Shown piece after piece: positions 46,060 through 57,887 of a stretch of 64,000 bases of DNA; position 1 is the stretch's first letter; each line of letters starts with the position of its first letter. The position numbers and the translations under genes were made by a program. The notes beneath the pieces were generated by a model. That model did not search any database. It was not told where the DNA came from and saw only the letters and a list, made by a program, of their open reading frames with translations. This DNA is from Ahaetulla prasina (Eukaryota; Chordata; Lepidosauria; Squamata; Colubridae), in the NCBI RefSeq assembly GCF_028640845.1, contig NC_080542.1:129106580-129170579 (forward strand), written 5' to 3'.

Positions 46060-46637
46060 TGTTGTGTCTTGCCCGCTCTCACCGCAGCCGGAGTCTGCTT
46101 ATCTGCTTCCGAACGCTGAAGAATGTCCTAGCATGCCTCCCGGCCCCAGCCCTGGCTCCATGCCCAGACAGGCTGAGGAGGGGGCATCTCCCGGCCCCAG
46201 CCCTGGCTCCATGCCCAGACAGGCTGAAGAAGAGCAAGTATCTCCAGCCCCCAGCTCTGGCTCCATGCCCAGGCAAACGGAGCAACTAGACCCCTCCCCC
46301 TCCTCCACAGCATGTGAGCCTGAGGAAGGTCAATTACCAACAGCTGCCGATTGGAGTGACCCTCGCATCAGAAGGCTTGATAGGTGGAGGCAACAGAAGG
46401 AAGGGAGGGGCAGGCCTGGATAAGTGCTGAGTCATGGAGCCACACCCCATGGCCTATATAAAGGATCTGCTTTCTGGCATTCTCTGAGTCAGGCAAAGTC
46501 TAAACATATCTTGCTGAAGTCACTTTCTGGTCTCCTGCCTGCCCTGAGGACTTTGCTAGGACTTTGGCAGAGCTGCAGAGGCACACCTGATTCGGATTTC
46601 CCTGACCCGGCCGTCAGCGGAGGAGTGGGACACGACA
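46060..46637 (+). mobile_element. Solo LTR, 578 bp, perfect 5-bp duplication
   Basis: Starts tgttgtgtc and ends gacacgaca, which are inverted TG...CA ends. The duplication aatat is at 46055-46059 and 46638-46642. A TATA box (tatataaagg, 46455-46464) lies about 180 bp before the end, as in the U3/R region of an LTR. U3 contains three copies of a roughly 40- to 55-bp repeat (ccccagccctggctccatgc, 46143-46267), which gives a spurious repetitive frame. There is no internal region, so the provirus recombined away. Gypsy-type or ERV cannot be told from the LTR alone. Confidence 0.85.
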
Positions 46638-46653
46638 AATATATTATATAAAC

Positions 46654-47264
46654 CAGTGGTGAAATGTAAAATTTGTTACTACTGGTTCTGTGGGCATGGG
46701 GTTGTGGTGGTGGTGTAATATGATTGGGTGGAGGTGGCCAATTTTTTTTTACTTTTAAAAGGATTTTTTCTACAATCTCTTCAGCTGAAGAGGTTGTAAA
46801 AAATGCTTTTAAAAGGTTCTGATGAGCCCAGCTGAGTTGCCTGATTGTCACAACCTTTTAAAAGCATTTTTACCAACCTCATTGGCCAAAGAGGTTTTAG
46901 AAAAAGTACTTTTAAAAGTTCTGACGATCCCAGCTGAGTTGCCTGATCGTCAGAATCTTTTAAAAGCATTCTTTTACAACCTCTTCAGTCAAAGAAGTTG
47001 TAGAAAAAATGCTTTTAAAAGGTTCTCATTATCCCAGCTGAGCCGCACAATCATCAGAGGCTTTTTTTTAACCTTTAAAAGCATTTTTTCAGCCGAAGAA
47101 AAATACTTCTAAAAGTAAAAAAAACCCTCTGATGATCGCACGGCTCAGCTAGGCATGGGCGGCTGGGGGTAGGGAGGGATTTTTGCTACCAGTCCTCCAA
47201 ACCACCTGCCGCCATCGCTACCAGATCGGGCAATCCAGTCTGAACCAGGAGTATTTCACCCCTG
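46654..47264. mobile_element. hAT-like MITE, 611 bp, with internal palindromic repeats
   Basis: Ends cagtggtgaaatgtaaaattt and gagtatttcacccctg. The duplication atataaac is perfect at 46646-46653 and 47265-47272. The interior has about four units of roughly 110 bp built on ctacaacctcttcagc, gaagaggttgtaaaa, gcttttaaaagg and cccagctgag. Each unit is itself palindromic. Confidence 0.9.
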
Positions 47265-47272
47265 ATATAAAC

Positions 47273-47408
47273 CAAACTTATTGATGTTTACTCCATAAAT
47301 TATGGTTAGATAACTTATGCTTTTTCATGATGTATTAACTCAGTTTCCTTCCTGGCAATTAATAATAATTTCCTGGCAATTAATAATAATTATTAATTAT
47401 TTCCTGGA

Positions 47409-47494
<86 letters not shown>

Positions 47495-48769
47495 TATTAT
47501 TTCCAGAAAGGAAATAATTATTAATTATTCAGGTATTAAAACCAAATATACTTTTGGTAACAGTTGGTGATAGAAGAAGATTGCTAGTTCCTGTTGACTA
47601 AAATGTGAACTGGAGGAAGAGCTACCAAATATGGACTGCAAAATTCTAGATGCTACAAAAGAAAGGCAGAAATCACAAATTCCTTGCTATCATTTAGTGG
47701 TCATCTACTACTAATATACTAGCTAGAGCTGTTACTTGTCAGTTGGACAGTTTGTAGGGGGCTGATCTAACAGACTGAATTGTTTGTTGCTCTCCTGTGA
47801 CCTTTGCCAGATACTTTTGGCTTCTCTTGCACATCTTTTTGTCTGTCAGTAGCCAGGTGCAGGAAGCCGCTTCCTGTATGAGTTAGACCTTCCTGTAAAT
47901 TTGCTGTTGATTACTTGCATGGTTTTGTCAATTCTGTTTCCTTCAGGACATAAAAAGAGAATGTTATAAGTTGTCGCCAAAACTTAACTGACAGAGAAAG
48001 ATGATTAAGGAAGGCATCTTGAGAAGGAATATCAATCAAAAGAGCTAAAATTAGTTTCTGAATTTTCCCATATTTATGCTCCAGCAAGAAGCTCAAATTC
48101 ATAAAAATAGATGAGGATCCTCTAAATTACATTAAAACTTGTAAATATAGGCTTTGACACTATAATATCAAGCTGATTGTAGAAATGTACTTCAATATTT
48201 TTATTAATTTACATATATTTGGCCATCAGATTGATTCCTGTATCTAGAATTACACACATGAAGAGTTACAATCATGCAAGAGTTACAATCAGTAAATAGC
48301 TCTTGAATTTTGGCCTAAACATATTAAACTATATTTTACCAGACTACAGAAAATTTGTTCAAAGGATATTGGCAAAAATTCAGTCCAATTGTCTATTGTT
48401 TATTTTATTACAAATGCTTTAAAAAGAAAATGTTTAGTTAATGGAACACAACCTGGCACTGGACTAGAAGTTTATTTCTAATAGCAGCATTGGAATGTGA
48501 AACAAGAAGATCAGAAATTAAGATTTGCCAAAGACAATACAAATACATTTACAGAGTAACAATGTAGTAGCCATTTGCAGGCTTAAAAGAATGATGATAA
48601 AACAGTACATTCTTTAACTTTTGTAAACTGGGGATAAGCAAATGGTACAGACTAGGAATATGGATCAAGAGGCTCAAAGGATGTATTTTTTGTTCATGGA
48701 CAAGGGGAATTACAATTAGTGTCTGGTACAAGAAGTCAGGATGTAGGATAGAGTTCAAAAGTTCCACAA
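47273..48769. other. No recognised gene
   Basis: Contains the (AAT)n microsatellite at 47406-47494, flanked by a palindrome of ggaaataattattaattatt type. Otherwise single-copy-looking. Confidence 0.5.
47406..47494. repeat. (AAT)n microsatellite
   Basis: About 29 uninterrupted AAT units. Confidence 0.95.
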
Positions 48770-48990
48770 ATTTATTTCATTCTGTCCATACACAAGAATC
48801 TGAACTACTAATGGTCAAGGCAAATTGGTGTCATATAAGAATCAATGAACTTCAAAGGGCTGGGCTTAGGTCTCTTAAGGGGGCACAGCGACTCCAAACT
48901 GATGATGTGTTTGACCCTGCCTTCAGTATCAGCCTGGTCATTCCTATAATTACCTCAATATTCATGGAAATTAGATGTTATTCTGGCTTT
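48770..48990. repeat. Unnamed dispersed repeat X, copy 2
   Basis: See 12708-12930: the same ordered phrases (aactactaatggtcaaggc, ggctgggcttagg, ccaaactgatgatg). The flanks differ. Confidence 0.7.
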
Positions 48991-49136
48991 TATGGCTCCT
49001 CAGATGTCCATTCATCTCCCACCAAGGTGAAGACTACGGTACATCTAATGAACTTTCATTTCTGGGAAATCAAAGCTGATAACCTGTGACAAAGAAATCT
49101 CACCCCAGGCTAAACCATTGTTGACTTGAACAATTA

Positions 49137-49236
49137 GAACAGAATAGAATAGAACTGGAAGGGATCTTGGAGGTCTTCTAGCCCAGCCCCCTGCTCAAGA
49201 AGGAGAACCTATACCATCTCAGACAAATTGTACAAA
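49137..49236 (-). mobile_element. CR1 3' terminal fragment
   Basis: agaatagaatagaactggaag then ggaggtcttctagcccagcc, the minus-strand CR1 end. Confidence 0.85.
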
Positions 49237-49867
49237 TTGTACAAAATTCACAGTATAAAATTAATTCAAGGACAAAATTTAAGCATGACGAACAATGAAT
49301 CCATGTGAGTTTTTGACTAAGCAGAAAGAAAAAACACAACAAATTGAACCAAAGGAAGGAGAACTGACTGGAAGCTAGCTAGATGTGGGATGTACTGTAC
49401 CCCTAGAATTCACAAAACTTTAACAAAATGCTTTCAGTTCTTCAACAGATCATAGTTATAATGCTTATTCTAAAAATGAATTATATGTGTCGTCTATCCT
49501 AACTGATGTGCTAAATGTGTACCACAATTGTGGTTGTATATTTCTGCGTAAATCTCCTAAGGCTCTCTATATATAGTGTAGTGACCATACTATATTATTT
49601 TCTCAAAAAAAAAAAAACTTACCCCCCCCCCCATTTTTACTTTGGCTCAAAAATGTATTCTAACATTGAATTCTTTTTTGAGGATGAAATATTTTGCACA
49701 ATTTTACCACTGAAAAATTGTTGCATGAATGAAACTACGAGTTCTTACATGTGATGCTATATTTGGATTTACAATTTGTTTATTAGATTTATATACTACC
49801 TTTCATTTTGTCCAACTCATTGCTGTTTATATAATTTTCCCCTTTCCTATTTTCCGTACAACATAGC
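49237..49867. other. No recognised feature
   Basis: A-run and C-run at about 49605-49632; nothing else recognised. Confidence 0.5.
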
Positions 49868-50058
49868 CGTGGGTTTCTACTGGTTCGCCCCAGTTTGGGC
49901 GAACCGGTAGTGGCGACGGCAGGAGGCTCCGCCCTCCCACCGGACGTCATCACAGACGATCTGTGCATGTGCAGAAGATTCTGCGCATGAACAGAAGGGC
50001 CCCACACGAGCGCTCCCAGTTCCGAAATGGTAACAAAGGTAAGTGGAATCCATTACTG
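49868..50058. mobile_element. Degenerate hAT-like MITE
   Basis: actggttcgcc, gcgaaccggtagtgg, aggctccgccc and ggtaagtggaatcc follow the order of the copy at 2926. Exact ends and duplication are not resolved. Confidence 0.65.
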
Positions 50059-50544
50059 CCACTACCATAATCCTGTGAGGTGGACTGAGATAGAGTGATT
50101 GGCTTAAGGTCACCCAGCTGCTTTGATCTGTGATGGAGATTGAGAATTCATGGTATCTGGATTTCTATAGCAGTACCTTAAGCATTAAACCAAACTGGAT
50201 CTACAGTTGCCCAAATTCAGAAAAAGTGTGGCACTTCTCTGGTAATTCATTAAAGTAATCTAGCTTTTTTCCAAGCTTTTTTCCAGTCTGCTTTAAGTGA
50301 ATAACATGCATATTCTGTATGGATCCAAATCATTTGCAAAGCATGCACATTCCTATAGCTCAGGAAGCAAAAATGGAAGATTCTGAAGTTCACAATCTAT
50401 CTTCAGTCCCAGAGGAAGAAATAAAAAGTTATAAGGAAAGATTACTGTACAAAAAAAGGTTCAGAGAACAATGCAACCAAAAATCTGTTTATACTGATTA
50501 CCATGTTCATTTGTTCATATATTTTCTAATATAATTGGAAATTA
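50059..50544. other. No recognised feature
   Basis: A 71-codon frame at 50319-50534 has no recognisable domain. Confidence 0.5.
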
Positions 50545-51262
50545 CTGTTTTTTTCTGAGTATAAGATGCACTCCCCTCCCCACAAAAGAGGGTGAAAATT
50601 TGTGTGTGTCTTATACACCGAATGTAGCCAAAAACGCGAGGCACGGAGGAGGCAATGGTCTATGGCGATCCCTGCAGTCTGGAACAGCTCATTGGGGGTA
50701 TTCCAGGAGGCTGATCTATCTGCCAATTAGCTGCTTGTGCTGAATCAGGCTCCAATAATGTGCTAAAGCTGACCTGGCTGTTCGTTATTTGCTGCAAGGA
50801 TGTGTCAGAGTTTACAGCGGCAATCACATCCAGAAAGCACACACAAGTAACTGATTCAGCAGGATTCAATAACTTCTCTTTATATATAATATAACACATG
50901 AAGTAAATATACAATACAAAAAGCAGGTTTTCCAACGTGGTAGTAAATACAAGCAAAACACAAGCAGAGAGGAGTTTCAGCTTCAGTTTCAGTTTCAGAA
51001 ATCAGCACAGCATGCAGCTTTAGTACAGACCAATTGAGGTAAGCCACGCCCAGGCTCCTTGCTGTCTCCTTGTTGCTCACACAACAAATACTGTTTCAGT
51101 TTCCAAACATCTCTCAACTCTCTCACACAATGACAGGACACTAGCCAGATGAATACGATGGATGCTGGTAGGCAGAGGCAGATTTTTTTTTCTTATTTTC
51201 CTCCCCAAAAACTAAGATGCATCTTATTCTCTGGAGTATTTTATACTCCGAAAAATACAGTA
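50545..51262. repeat. MITE-like repeat, family B, carrying a possible solo LTR
   Basis: Left end tactgtttttttctgagtataagatgcac and right end ctggagtattttatactccgaaaaatacagta are near-inverted (each phrase quoted only in part here matters: gagtataagatgcac and gatgcatcttattctctgg). Same family as 31380. Confidence 0.6.
50798..51136 (-). mobile_element. Possible solo LTR, 339 bp
   Basis: On the minus strand it runs tgtcattgtgtgag ... aactctgaca, that is TG...CA with inverted tgtca/tgaca ends and a TATA-like tatataaagagaag. Flanks (ggatg and ggaca) do not match well, so the ends or identity may be wrong. Confidence 0.45.
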
Positions 51263-51459
51263 TGTTGAATCCAATATTTTATTTTATTATGGTTAAAGAT
51301 CAAAAGTCCAGTGGGGGAAAAAACCCCAAAGGGGCATCAAAGAGGCTTTCTTCCCAAAGAAATTAAGAGAATTACAGACTATCCAGATAAAGAGAAATCA
51401 TGGAATTCTTGATATTCTGTGAGGTTGTTGGCTTGTTTTTTGATGTTTCATTACCCAAA

Positions 51460-52720
51460 TAGATGGCATGACACCTTGTGTTCTGGACCTGTCATGATGG
51501 CTTGTGTTCTGGAGGACGGAAAAGCTTCTAAGATCTTTCCCATTACAAATGGCATCAAGCAAAGATGCGTGCTGGCACCAAGCCTATTCAGCCTAATGTT
51601 TTCAGCCATGTTGTCAGCCTCTTCCAGAACAGTTCCTTGGGAGTTAGCCTGAGACACAAGATTGATGGGAAACTGTTCAACCTGTGAAGACTCCAGGCTG
51701 TTACCAAGATAAAGGAGACTGTGCTACAAGAGCTCCTTTTGCTGACAACTGTGCCCTGAATGGTGGAGCAGAGCAGGAAATGCAAGCCAGCGTGGACAAA
51801 TTCTCAGCAGCATGCGAATTCAGCCTCCTCATCAACACAAAGAAGACCCAAGTGATGGGCACCGAAAGCCCAACACCAAGAGCCCGCCATCACAGTAAAG
51901 GGACAAAAGCTGCAAACAGTGGACCAATGGCAGCACCATCTCTCACACAGTGACAATTGACATTGAGGTCAACTGCAGAATCAGCAAGACAAGTTCTGCA
52001 TTTGGCGGACTACTGACCAACAAGTGGGACCACTGTGGAATAAGTCTTGCTACAAAGCTCAAAGTCTACCAAGCAGTAGTGCTAACTACCTTGGTGTATG
52101 CCCCTGAGATTTGGACTGTATACAGGAGGCATGTTAGGCAATGGAACCACTTCCACATGACCTGCCTCTGCAGAGTTCTGAGGATCCAATGGCAGGACAA
52201 GGTACCAAACACGAAAGTCGTCTCCAGAGCAGGCCTGCCATCAGTTCACACCCTGCTGATGAAAGCCCAGACAAGCTGGGCAGGCCATGTTGCATAGATG
52301 GCAGACCATCGCATCCCTAAACAGCTGATGAGCTGTCTCAGGGAAAGCGATCGCACGGGGGACAAAGGAAGTGAAACAAAGACATGCTGAAAGCATCTCT
52401 CAAGTCCCTTGATATCGACACCACCTCCTGGGAAACCCTGGCACAAGATTGATCAACATGGCACATGTTGATCCACCAAGGCTGCCAAATATTTGAAGAC
52501 AGAAGAACAACCACAGCACAAGAGGAGTGAGCACTCCACAAAGCCAGAGGTGCAAATGCTGCAACAATGGTGCCCACACATGTCTGTCTGACATGTGGCA
52601 GAACATTCCGTTCCCGTATAGGCCATATCAGCCACCTGGTATGGCCACACTGTGGACAGCCCACAACCCATTAGATGTCTAGGTCCTCTTCGAAAACAAT
52701 GGACGAACAACAACAATCCA
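51460..52720 (+). pseudogene. RTE-like LINE C-terminal RT with a C2H2 finger
   Basis: ITNGIKQRCVLAPSLFSLMFSAML (about 51544-51616) corresponds to the RT block GVKQGCVLAPxLF. FADD has become APFADNCAL (about 51737), which lacks the second catalytic Asp. Then follow MQASVDKFSAACEFSLLINTKKT, SLATKLKVYQAVVLTTLVYAPEIWT (about 52045-52120) and RVLRIQWQDKVPNT. Near 52570-52640 is a C2H2-like VCLTCGRTFRSRIGHISHL. Several frame breaks. Clade by resemblance to RTE-type proteins. Confidence 0.6.
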
Positions 52721-53855
52721 ACTAGATAACAGTATCAGTGCAAGATGAATCAGCTAGCAGGCATTACTAATCATTTTTTTAAGCCAATCACAATCAAGTA
52801 AAAATTGGCAGCCTTTTGGATATTTCTGTAGATTTGTACCTAATGTAACCAGAGAATTCTCCTTACTATACCAAACCAAATAGAAAATTAGCTAGAGTCC
52901 TGTTATTTTAAAGCATTGTGGTTGATAGAAAGGACAATGTAAAAATTGCCATTCAGACAAGGGAATAAGCAATCTGATGGTGGCATATTGAGCATCTGTG
53001 GTGAAAAGTTGAGCTTGGGGAATGAAAAGACTCTTCTGTTCAACTTGGAATTCAGTCTCCATTATCTGATTCATTCATCTTCATACAAACACACATGAAT
53101 ACACACAGAAAGAACTCAAGAGAGAGGTTGCTTTCTAAGAAACCACAACCACAACCGATGGTTGAATGAAGCTATAGATAAAGAACTAAAGCTGAATCTT
53201 TTCTTTTGCCTTCAAAGGAAAGTTCTGGGCACTACAGAGACAACTGAAATCATAAATAACACACAAAAGAAGTATGAACCTTGACTTTCAACTGCACAAG
53301 GTAAAATGTCATTGTGTTAGATTTGTTTAAAGATTAGTCATTACCAATATCTAACAGTTTTAAGGAGAAAGTTAGCATTTGTTTATACAATATTGAAAGT
53401 GAAGTTGTATCATAGTTTACAACGAAAAAATATAATGATTCAAAAATATATATATTGTTGTTGTTTTCAACATAACAACCCATCTTTTGCAAATGTTTTC
53501 TGAAGCAAAGGCTAAGAAGGATTCTGAGCTTGGTTCACACCATTTCTAGCACAAATGGCATTTTTATTTTATTCTCTTTTTTCTTATTTTTTTAAAAAAG
53601 TTGGCAGCTTAATAAAATGTAGTTACTGCTTGAATGGAAGGGAAGGAGGCAAAGATGATGATGAGTGTCAGCTGGGAGGATGGCAGAGAGTGATGATGTT
53701 AAATGTTGACTGGCTCAAATTTTTAAATGTGACCACAAGGACCGCAGTAATTGTAAGTTCAGGACTGGCTACAATTCCATTGTTGCAGCACCACAAGTTT
53801 GAACCGTCATTGAATGAATGGATGCTATGTGAGAAGTACATGTATTGGCGCTCAT
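52721..53855. other. No recognised feature
   Basis: AT-rich single-copy-looking sequence. Confidence 0.5.
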
Positions 53856-53982
53856 CAGTGGTGGGATTCAATTTTTTTTATTACCAGTTCTGAGGCCGTG
53901 GCTTGTTGGCTGTGGCTTTGTGGCCGTGACAAGAGAAGGATACTGTAAAATCTCTATTCCCACTCCACTCCAGGGGAAAGTT

Positions 53983-55392
53983 ATTGTAAAAAAATTATCA
54001 TGTAACTTACAACTTCTTCACTGCAAAAATATATGGACTACTAATCTTGATCAAGACAAAACAATAGATGCAATTTACATAGATTTCTGTAAAGCTTTTG
54101 ACTCAGTGGTACACAACAAAGTTTTCCTCAAACTAAAATCCTACAGCATCTCTGGACCCCTCCACAACTGGATAACAGCGTTCCTGTCAAACAGACAACA
54201 AGTGGTCAAAATAGGCAGTGCCCTATCAAATCCTGTTCCTGTCAATAGTGGCGTTCCCCAAGGCAGTGTTCTTGGACCAACACTCTTCATATTATACATT
54301 AATGATCTCTGCGATCATATTAAAAGTAATTGTGTTCTCTTCGCTGACGATGTCAAACTGTTTAACACTACCAACAATACAGCTACCCTTCAAAAAGACC
54401 GTGATTTTGTGTCAGAATGGTCTAAAACCTGGCAACTACAAATCTCAACGAGCAAATGCTCTGTCTTACACATTGGAAAAAAGAATCTAAACACTAAATA
54501 CAAACTCAATGGACATTATCTTACAGATGACCCCCACCCCTGTCAAAGACCTTGGAGTCTTCATATCCAATGACCTAAGTGCCAAAGCCCACTGCAACTA
54601 CATCGCAAAAAAGGCACTAAGAGTTGTAAACCTAATCTTACATAGCTTCTTCTCCAGAAACACTACACTACTAACCAGAGCTTATAAAACATTTGCTAGA
54701 CCAATTCTTGAATATAGCTCGCCTGTCTGGAACCCATACCACATTTCAGACATCAATACAATTGAATGTGTCCAGAAGTATTTTACAAGAAGAGTTCTCC
54801 ACTCCTCTGAATACAAGAAAATACCTTATGCCACCAGACTTGAAATCCTGGGTTTAGAAAACTTAGAACTCGGCCGCCTCCGACAGGATCTGTGTTTAAC
54901 TCATAGAATCATCTATTGCAATGTCCTTTCTGTTGAAGACTACTTCAGCTTCAATCACAACAATGCAAGAGCAAACAATAGATTTAAACTTAATGTTAAC
55001 TGCTCCAATCTTGATTGCAGAAAATATGACTTCAGTAACAGAGTTGTTAATGCTTGGAATACACTACCTGACTCTGTGGTCTCTTCTCAAAGTCCCCAAA
55101 GCTTTAACCAAAAACTGTCTACTATTGACCTTACCCCTTTCCTAAGAAGTCTATAAGAGGCATGCATAAGAGCACAAATGTGCCTACCATTCCTGCCCTA
55201 CTGTTTCCTTTCATTATATCCAATTTATATAGTTATTACATGCTTATATTCATATATATATATAAGTATATATATGAGTATAAGCATGTAATAACTATAT
55301 AAAGCATGTAAAAACTATATATGTTGTATAGTTACTTCATGCTTATGTATGCTGTTATAACAAATAAATAAAATAATAATAATAATAAATCC
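53983..55392 (+). mobile_element. CR1-like LINE, 5'-truncated
   Basis: RT core to 3' UTR, ending in aaataaataaaataataataataataa. Same family as 14321 and 16573. Nested in the hAT-like element. Confidence 0.85.
54000..55156 (+). pseudogene. CR1-like reverse transcriptase, single frameshift
   Basis: First frame to 54573: CNLQLLHCKNIWTTNLDQ, IYIDFCKAFDSVVHNK (palm A), [20 protein letters not shown] and CVLFADDVKLFNTT (catalytic FADD near 54340). An extra C in the run near 54530-54540 shifts the frame. The second frame, 54509-55156, continues DPHP-PVKDLGVFISNDLSAK to FTRRVLHSSE, NAWNTLPDSVVSS and a natural stop after LTPFLRSL. Fewer lesions than the other copies, so it gives the clearest RT of this family. 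5' half absent. Confidence 0.85.
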
Positions 55393-56253
55393 CCATACTC
55401 TCCCCACTCCACTAACATGCTTTCCAGCTCCGTTCCCTGTGCAGGGCAACAAAAGAAGACCCAGCAGATCTGCTGGGACTTGGGAGGCAGCAAATAGATG
55501 GGGCAGGGCCAGTTAGAAGTGGTATTTGCCAGTTCTCTGGACTACTCAAAATTTCCACTACTGGTTCTCCAGAACTGGTCAGAATCTGCTGAATACCACC
55601 TCTGGTACTCATATTGGGTTCACATTAGGCAATTATCCCTGTAATACAAATCTCTTTTTTTTTTTTTCATAAAAAGTTTTATTTTTACAATCATATCAGA
55701 TAATTCATCCAATGTACAGTTATATACAATTAGTCGGGCTTGCCCAGTCACCACCCCCCTTTTTAACACTCTTCCCTCTTCTACCTTCTTTTACTTTCCA
55801 AACCTTCCTCTCCTTCTCTTATCTACATCCGCTCCTCCCTCCACCCTACACCTTCCTTCTCCCTCTACTATCCCTCTTCCTTCCTCTTCTCCTCTTTCCT
55901 ACCTCCTATCTCTCTTTTCTCCCTCCTCACCGTTCTAAAATGGTAACTATGCAGACCCGATCCTACATTAATTATATTTCTTCAATAATCCCTGTACATT
56001 AACCATCACTCCATCTCTACCAAACCCCCAATTCCCTCCCCTTACCCCCACCCCCATCCCGACTTCCCAGAACAAAATGCAGGGTATCAAAACTAACAAT
56101 CATAATCCAAAATAATTCCTAAATTATAATCTCTAGTCACACCACACTTAGTCACACTCTCAATTCCCCTCTCCTTCAAAAATATATCTAATACAAAATA
56201 TTTCCTAAATTTACTCATATGCTATTCAATATTGTTTTTATCTGATACTTATT

Positions 56254-56770
56254 TTAAATATAATCAATCCACATTTTCCATTCTAGAGTATATTTTTCTA
56301 GTGTATAGTCTTTCAAATAAGCGGAGATTTTTGTCATCTCTGCCAGATTTGATACTTTGAGTGTCCATTCTTCGATTGTAGGTAATTCTTCTTTCTTCCA
56401 ATACTGAGCAATCAAAAGTCTTGTGACTGTTATTAAGTTCAAAATCAATTTAGTCTCTATAGCTGTGTAGTCCATAATTATTCCTAGTAGAAAGAACTGC
56501 GGAGTAAACTTAATCTTCTTTTTCAAAATATTCTGCATGATCCACCATACTTTAATCCAAAATGCTTTAACTTTTTTACAAGTCCACCATATATGGTAAT
56601 AGGTAGCATCTTCACAATCGCAGCTCCAACATTTAGCAAGATCTAATATGTGTTTCTTGTAAACAGGTAATATCATTTTTAAATTGTTTCAAATAATGAA
56701 ATACTTTCCTTCTCTTCTACGGTGAGTTCAGGCCATTAACATTCCAAGATAGGAAACTTTTGGAACACCA
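56254..56770 (-). pseudogene. L1 ORF2 deletion remnant: start of endonuclease joined to the C-terminus
   Basis: Minus strand: near 56757-56650 is LSWNVNGLNSP, a few damaged codons, and NDITCLQETHI, the first about 40 residues of the L1 APE endonuclease. At about 56641-56646 (agatct) the sequence jumps to the C-terminal cysteine-rich segment CWSCDCEDATYYHIWWTC, then KKVKAFWIKVWW, ending at 56254. The two parts are in different frames, so no fusion protein results. The C-terminal frame is 140 codons. The rest of the endonuclease and the RT are deleted. Confidence 0.85.
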
Positions 56771-57887
56771 GCCGCAGATCACATTTTACTTTAGGCCTTG
56801 CTCCTCCCACTGTTTCCGTTGTAGTAGTTGCCAGTTGTTGTTGTGCCTTCATCTCTTGTTCCTTGCGTTTAGCAGCAGCTCTTGTCAACCTTTGTTCTTT
56901 TGAATCTAAACCCGTCGTAGGTATTTCCAACACTTGTAATAAATCTTCTTCCATCACAATCTGTTCTTGTACCTGCTTCACTTCTCTTCCTTCACTTCAG
57001 CCTCCTTCCTCTAGCTTCCAATGGGGAAGACTTCCAACTTAATACCTCAACATAAAATTCTCTTGCTTTTCCAACCGTATTGAAACGATATACTTTCCTG
57101 CATAATATACTATTATACCAGTTGGAATATCCCATCTATATTCAATCTGATGTTTTTAAGTTCATTCACCAGGAAGGCAAATTCCTTCCTAGCCCTTAAC
57201 ATTTTGGTGGAATTTCCTTTAATATCAAAATATCTTGACCAGCAATCTGAATCTTCTCCCCTTATATGAAGCTTGCAAAATCTGATTTCTCACTGTTCTG
57301 TTTGTAAAATAAATAACAACATCCCTTGGCAACTTTTTTGCCTTGCTATCCAAGAATTCACGATATATTTTATCAATTTGATAAGCCACATCTGCTGGAC
57401 GAGCTGCTAATATCTCAGCAAATACTTCAGAAAAAATTTCCCTTAAATTCTCTTCCTTATTTTCTTTCAAACCTCGAATTCTAAGAGCAAATTCCATATT
57501 TCTATATTGTATCAAAACTATTTCATCCTCTGTTTTTTCCATTTTACTTTGAAATTCATCCATTTTATTTTCTAATTTTAAATTATGTTGCTTAATTTCT
57601 TCAACCTCCTCCTCCAATAAAATCACATTCGTTGCCAAACTTCGTACTGCCATTACAAATCCTTCTTTAACTTCTTTATTTCCCACTTGAATTTCTGATA
57701 TCTGCTCTTTCATTTCAGACATCTCATCAGTTATTACTTTAAATTTTTCTTCTATAAAGCCTTTTAAGTTCTCTTGTAACGCCTCTAAATTCAATGTTCT
57801 AGTCTCTGCTGTATGAGCTGGAGAGGCACCAGCTGATAAAGTTCCAGAGCTCTTTGTTACAGTAGACTTTAATTGTTTGGCTGCCAT
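56736..57887 (-). pseudogene. L1 ORF1-like protein, frameshifted in the C-terminal domain
   Basis: The clean frame from 57887 (MAAKQLKSTVTKSSGTLSAG) to 57225 gives 220 residues: a Ser/Thr-rich leader, a coiled coil (about residues 30-140, for example LEEEVEEIKQHNLKLENK), the RRM-like IVLIQYRNMEFALRIRGLKE (about 143-162) and KLPRDVVIYFTN. At 57225-57270 one base changes the frame. The C-terminal domain follows as DILILKEIPPKMLRARKEFAF in another frame. A frame at 56981-56736 continues the acidic/glutamine-rich tail. Homologous to 43010-43990. Confidence 0.85.

Larger units (their letters stand above)
53856..55604. mobile_element. hAT-like element split by a CR1-like LINE
   Basis: Left end cagtggtgggattcaattt at 53856, right end ctgaataccacctctg at 55604. 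The 8-bp flanks gcgctcat (53848-53855) and gtactcat (55605-55612) agree at 6 of 8 positions. Removing 53983-55392 leaves a roughly 340-bp element of the same family as 6922. Confidence 0.7.

Noticed and set aside
45908..46423. 171-codon proline-rich frame with PGPSPGSMPRQAEE repeats
   Set aside because: It lies mostly within the solo LTR and reflects the U3 DNA repeat.
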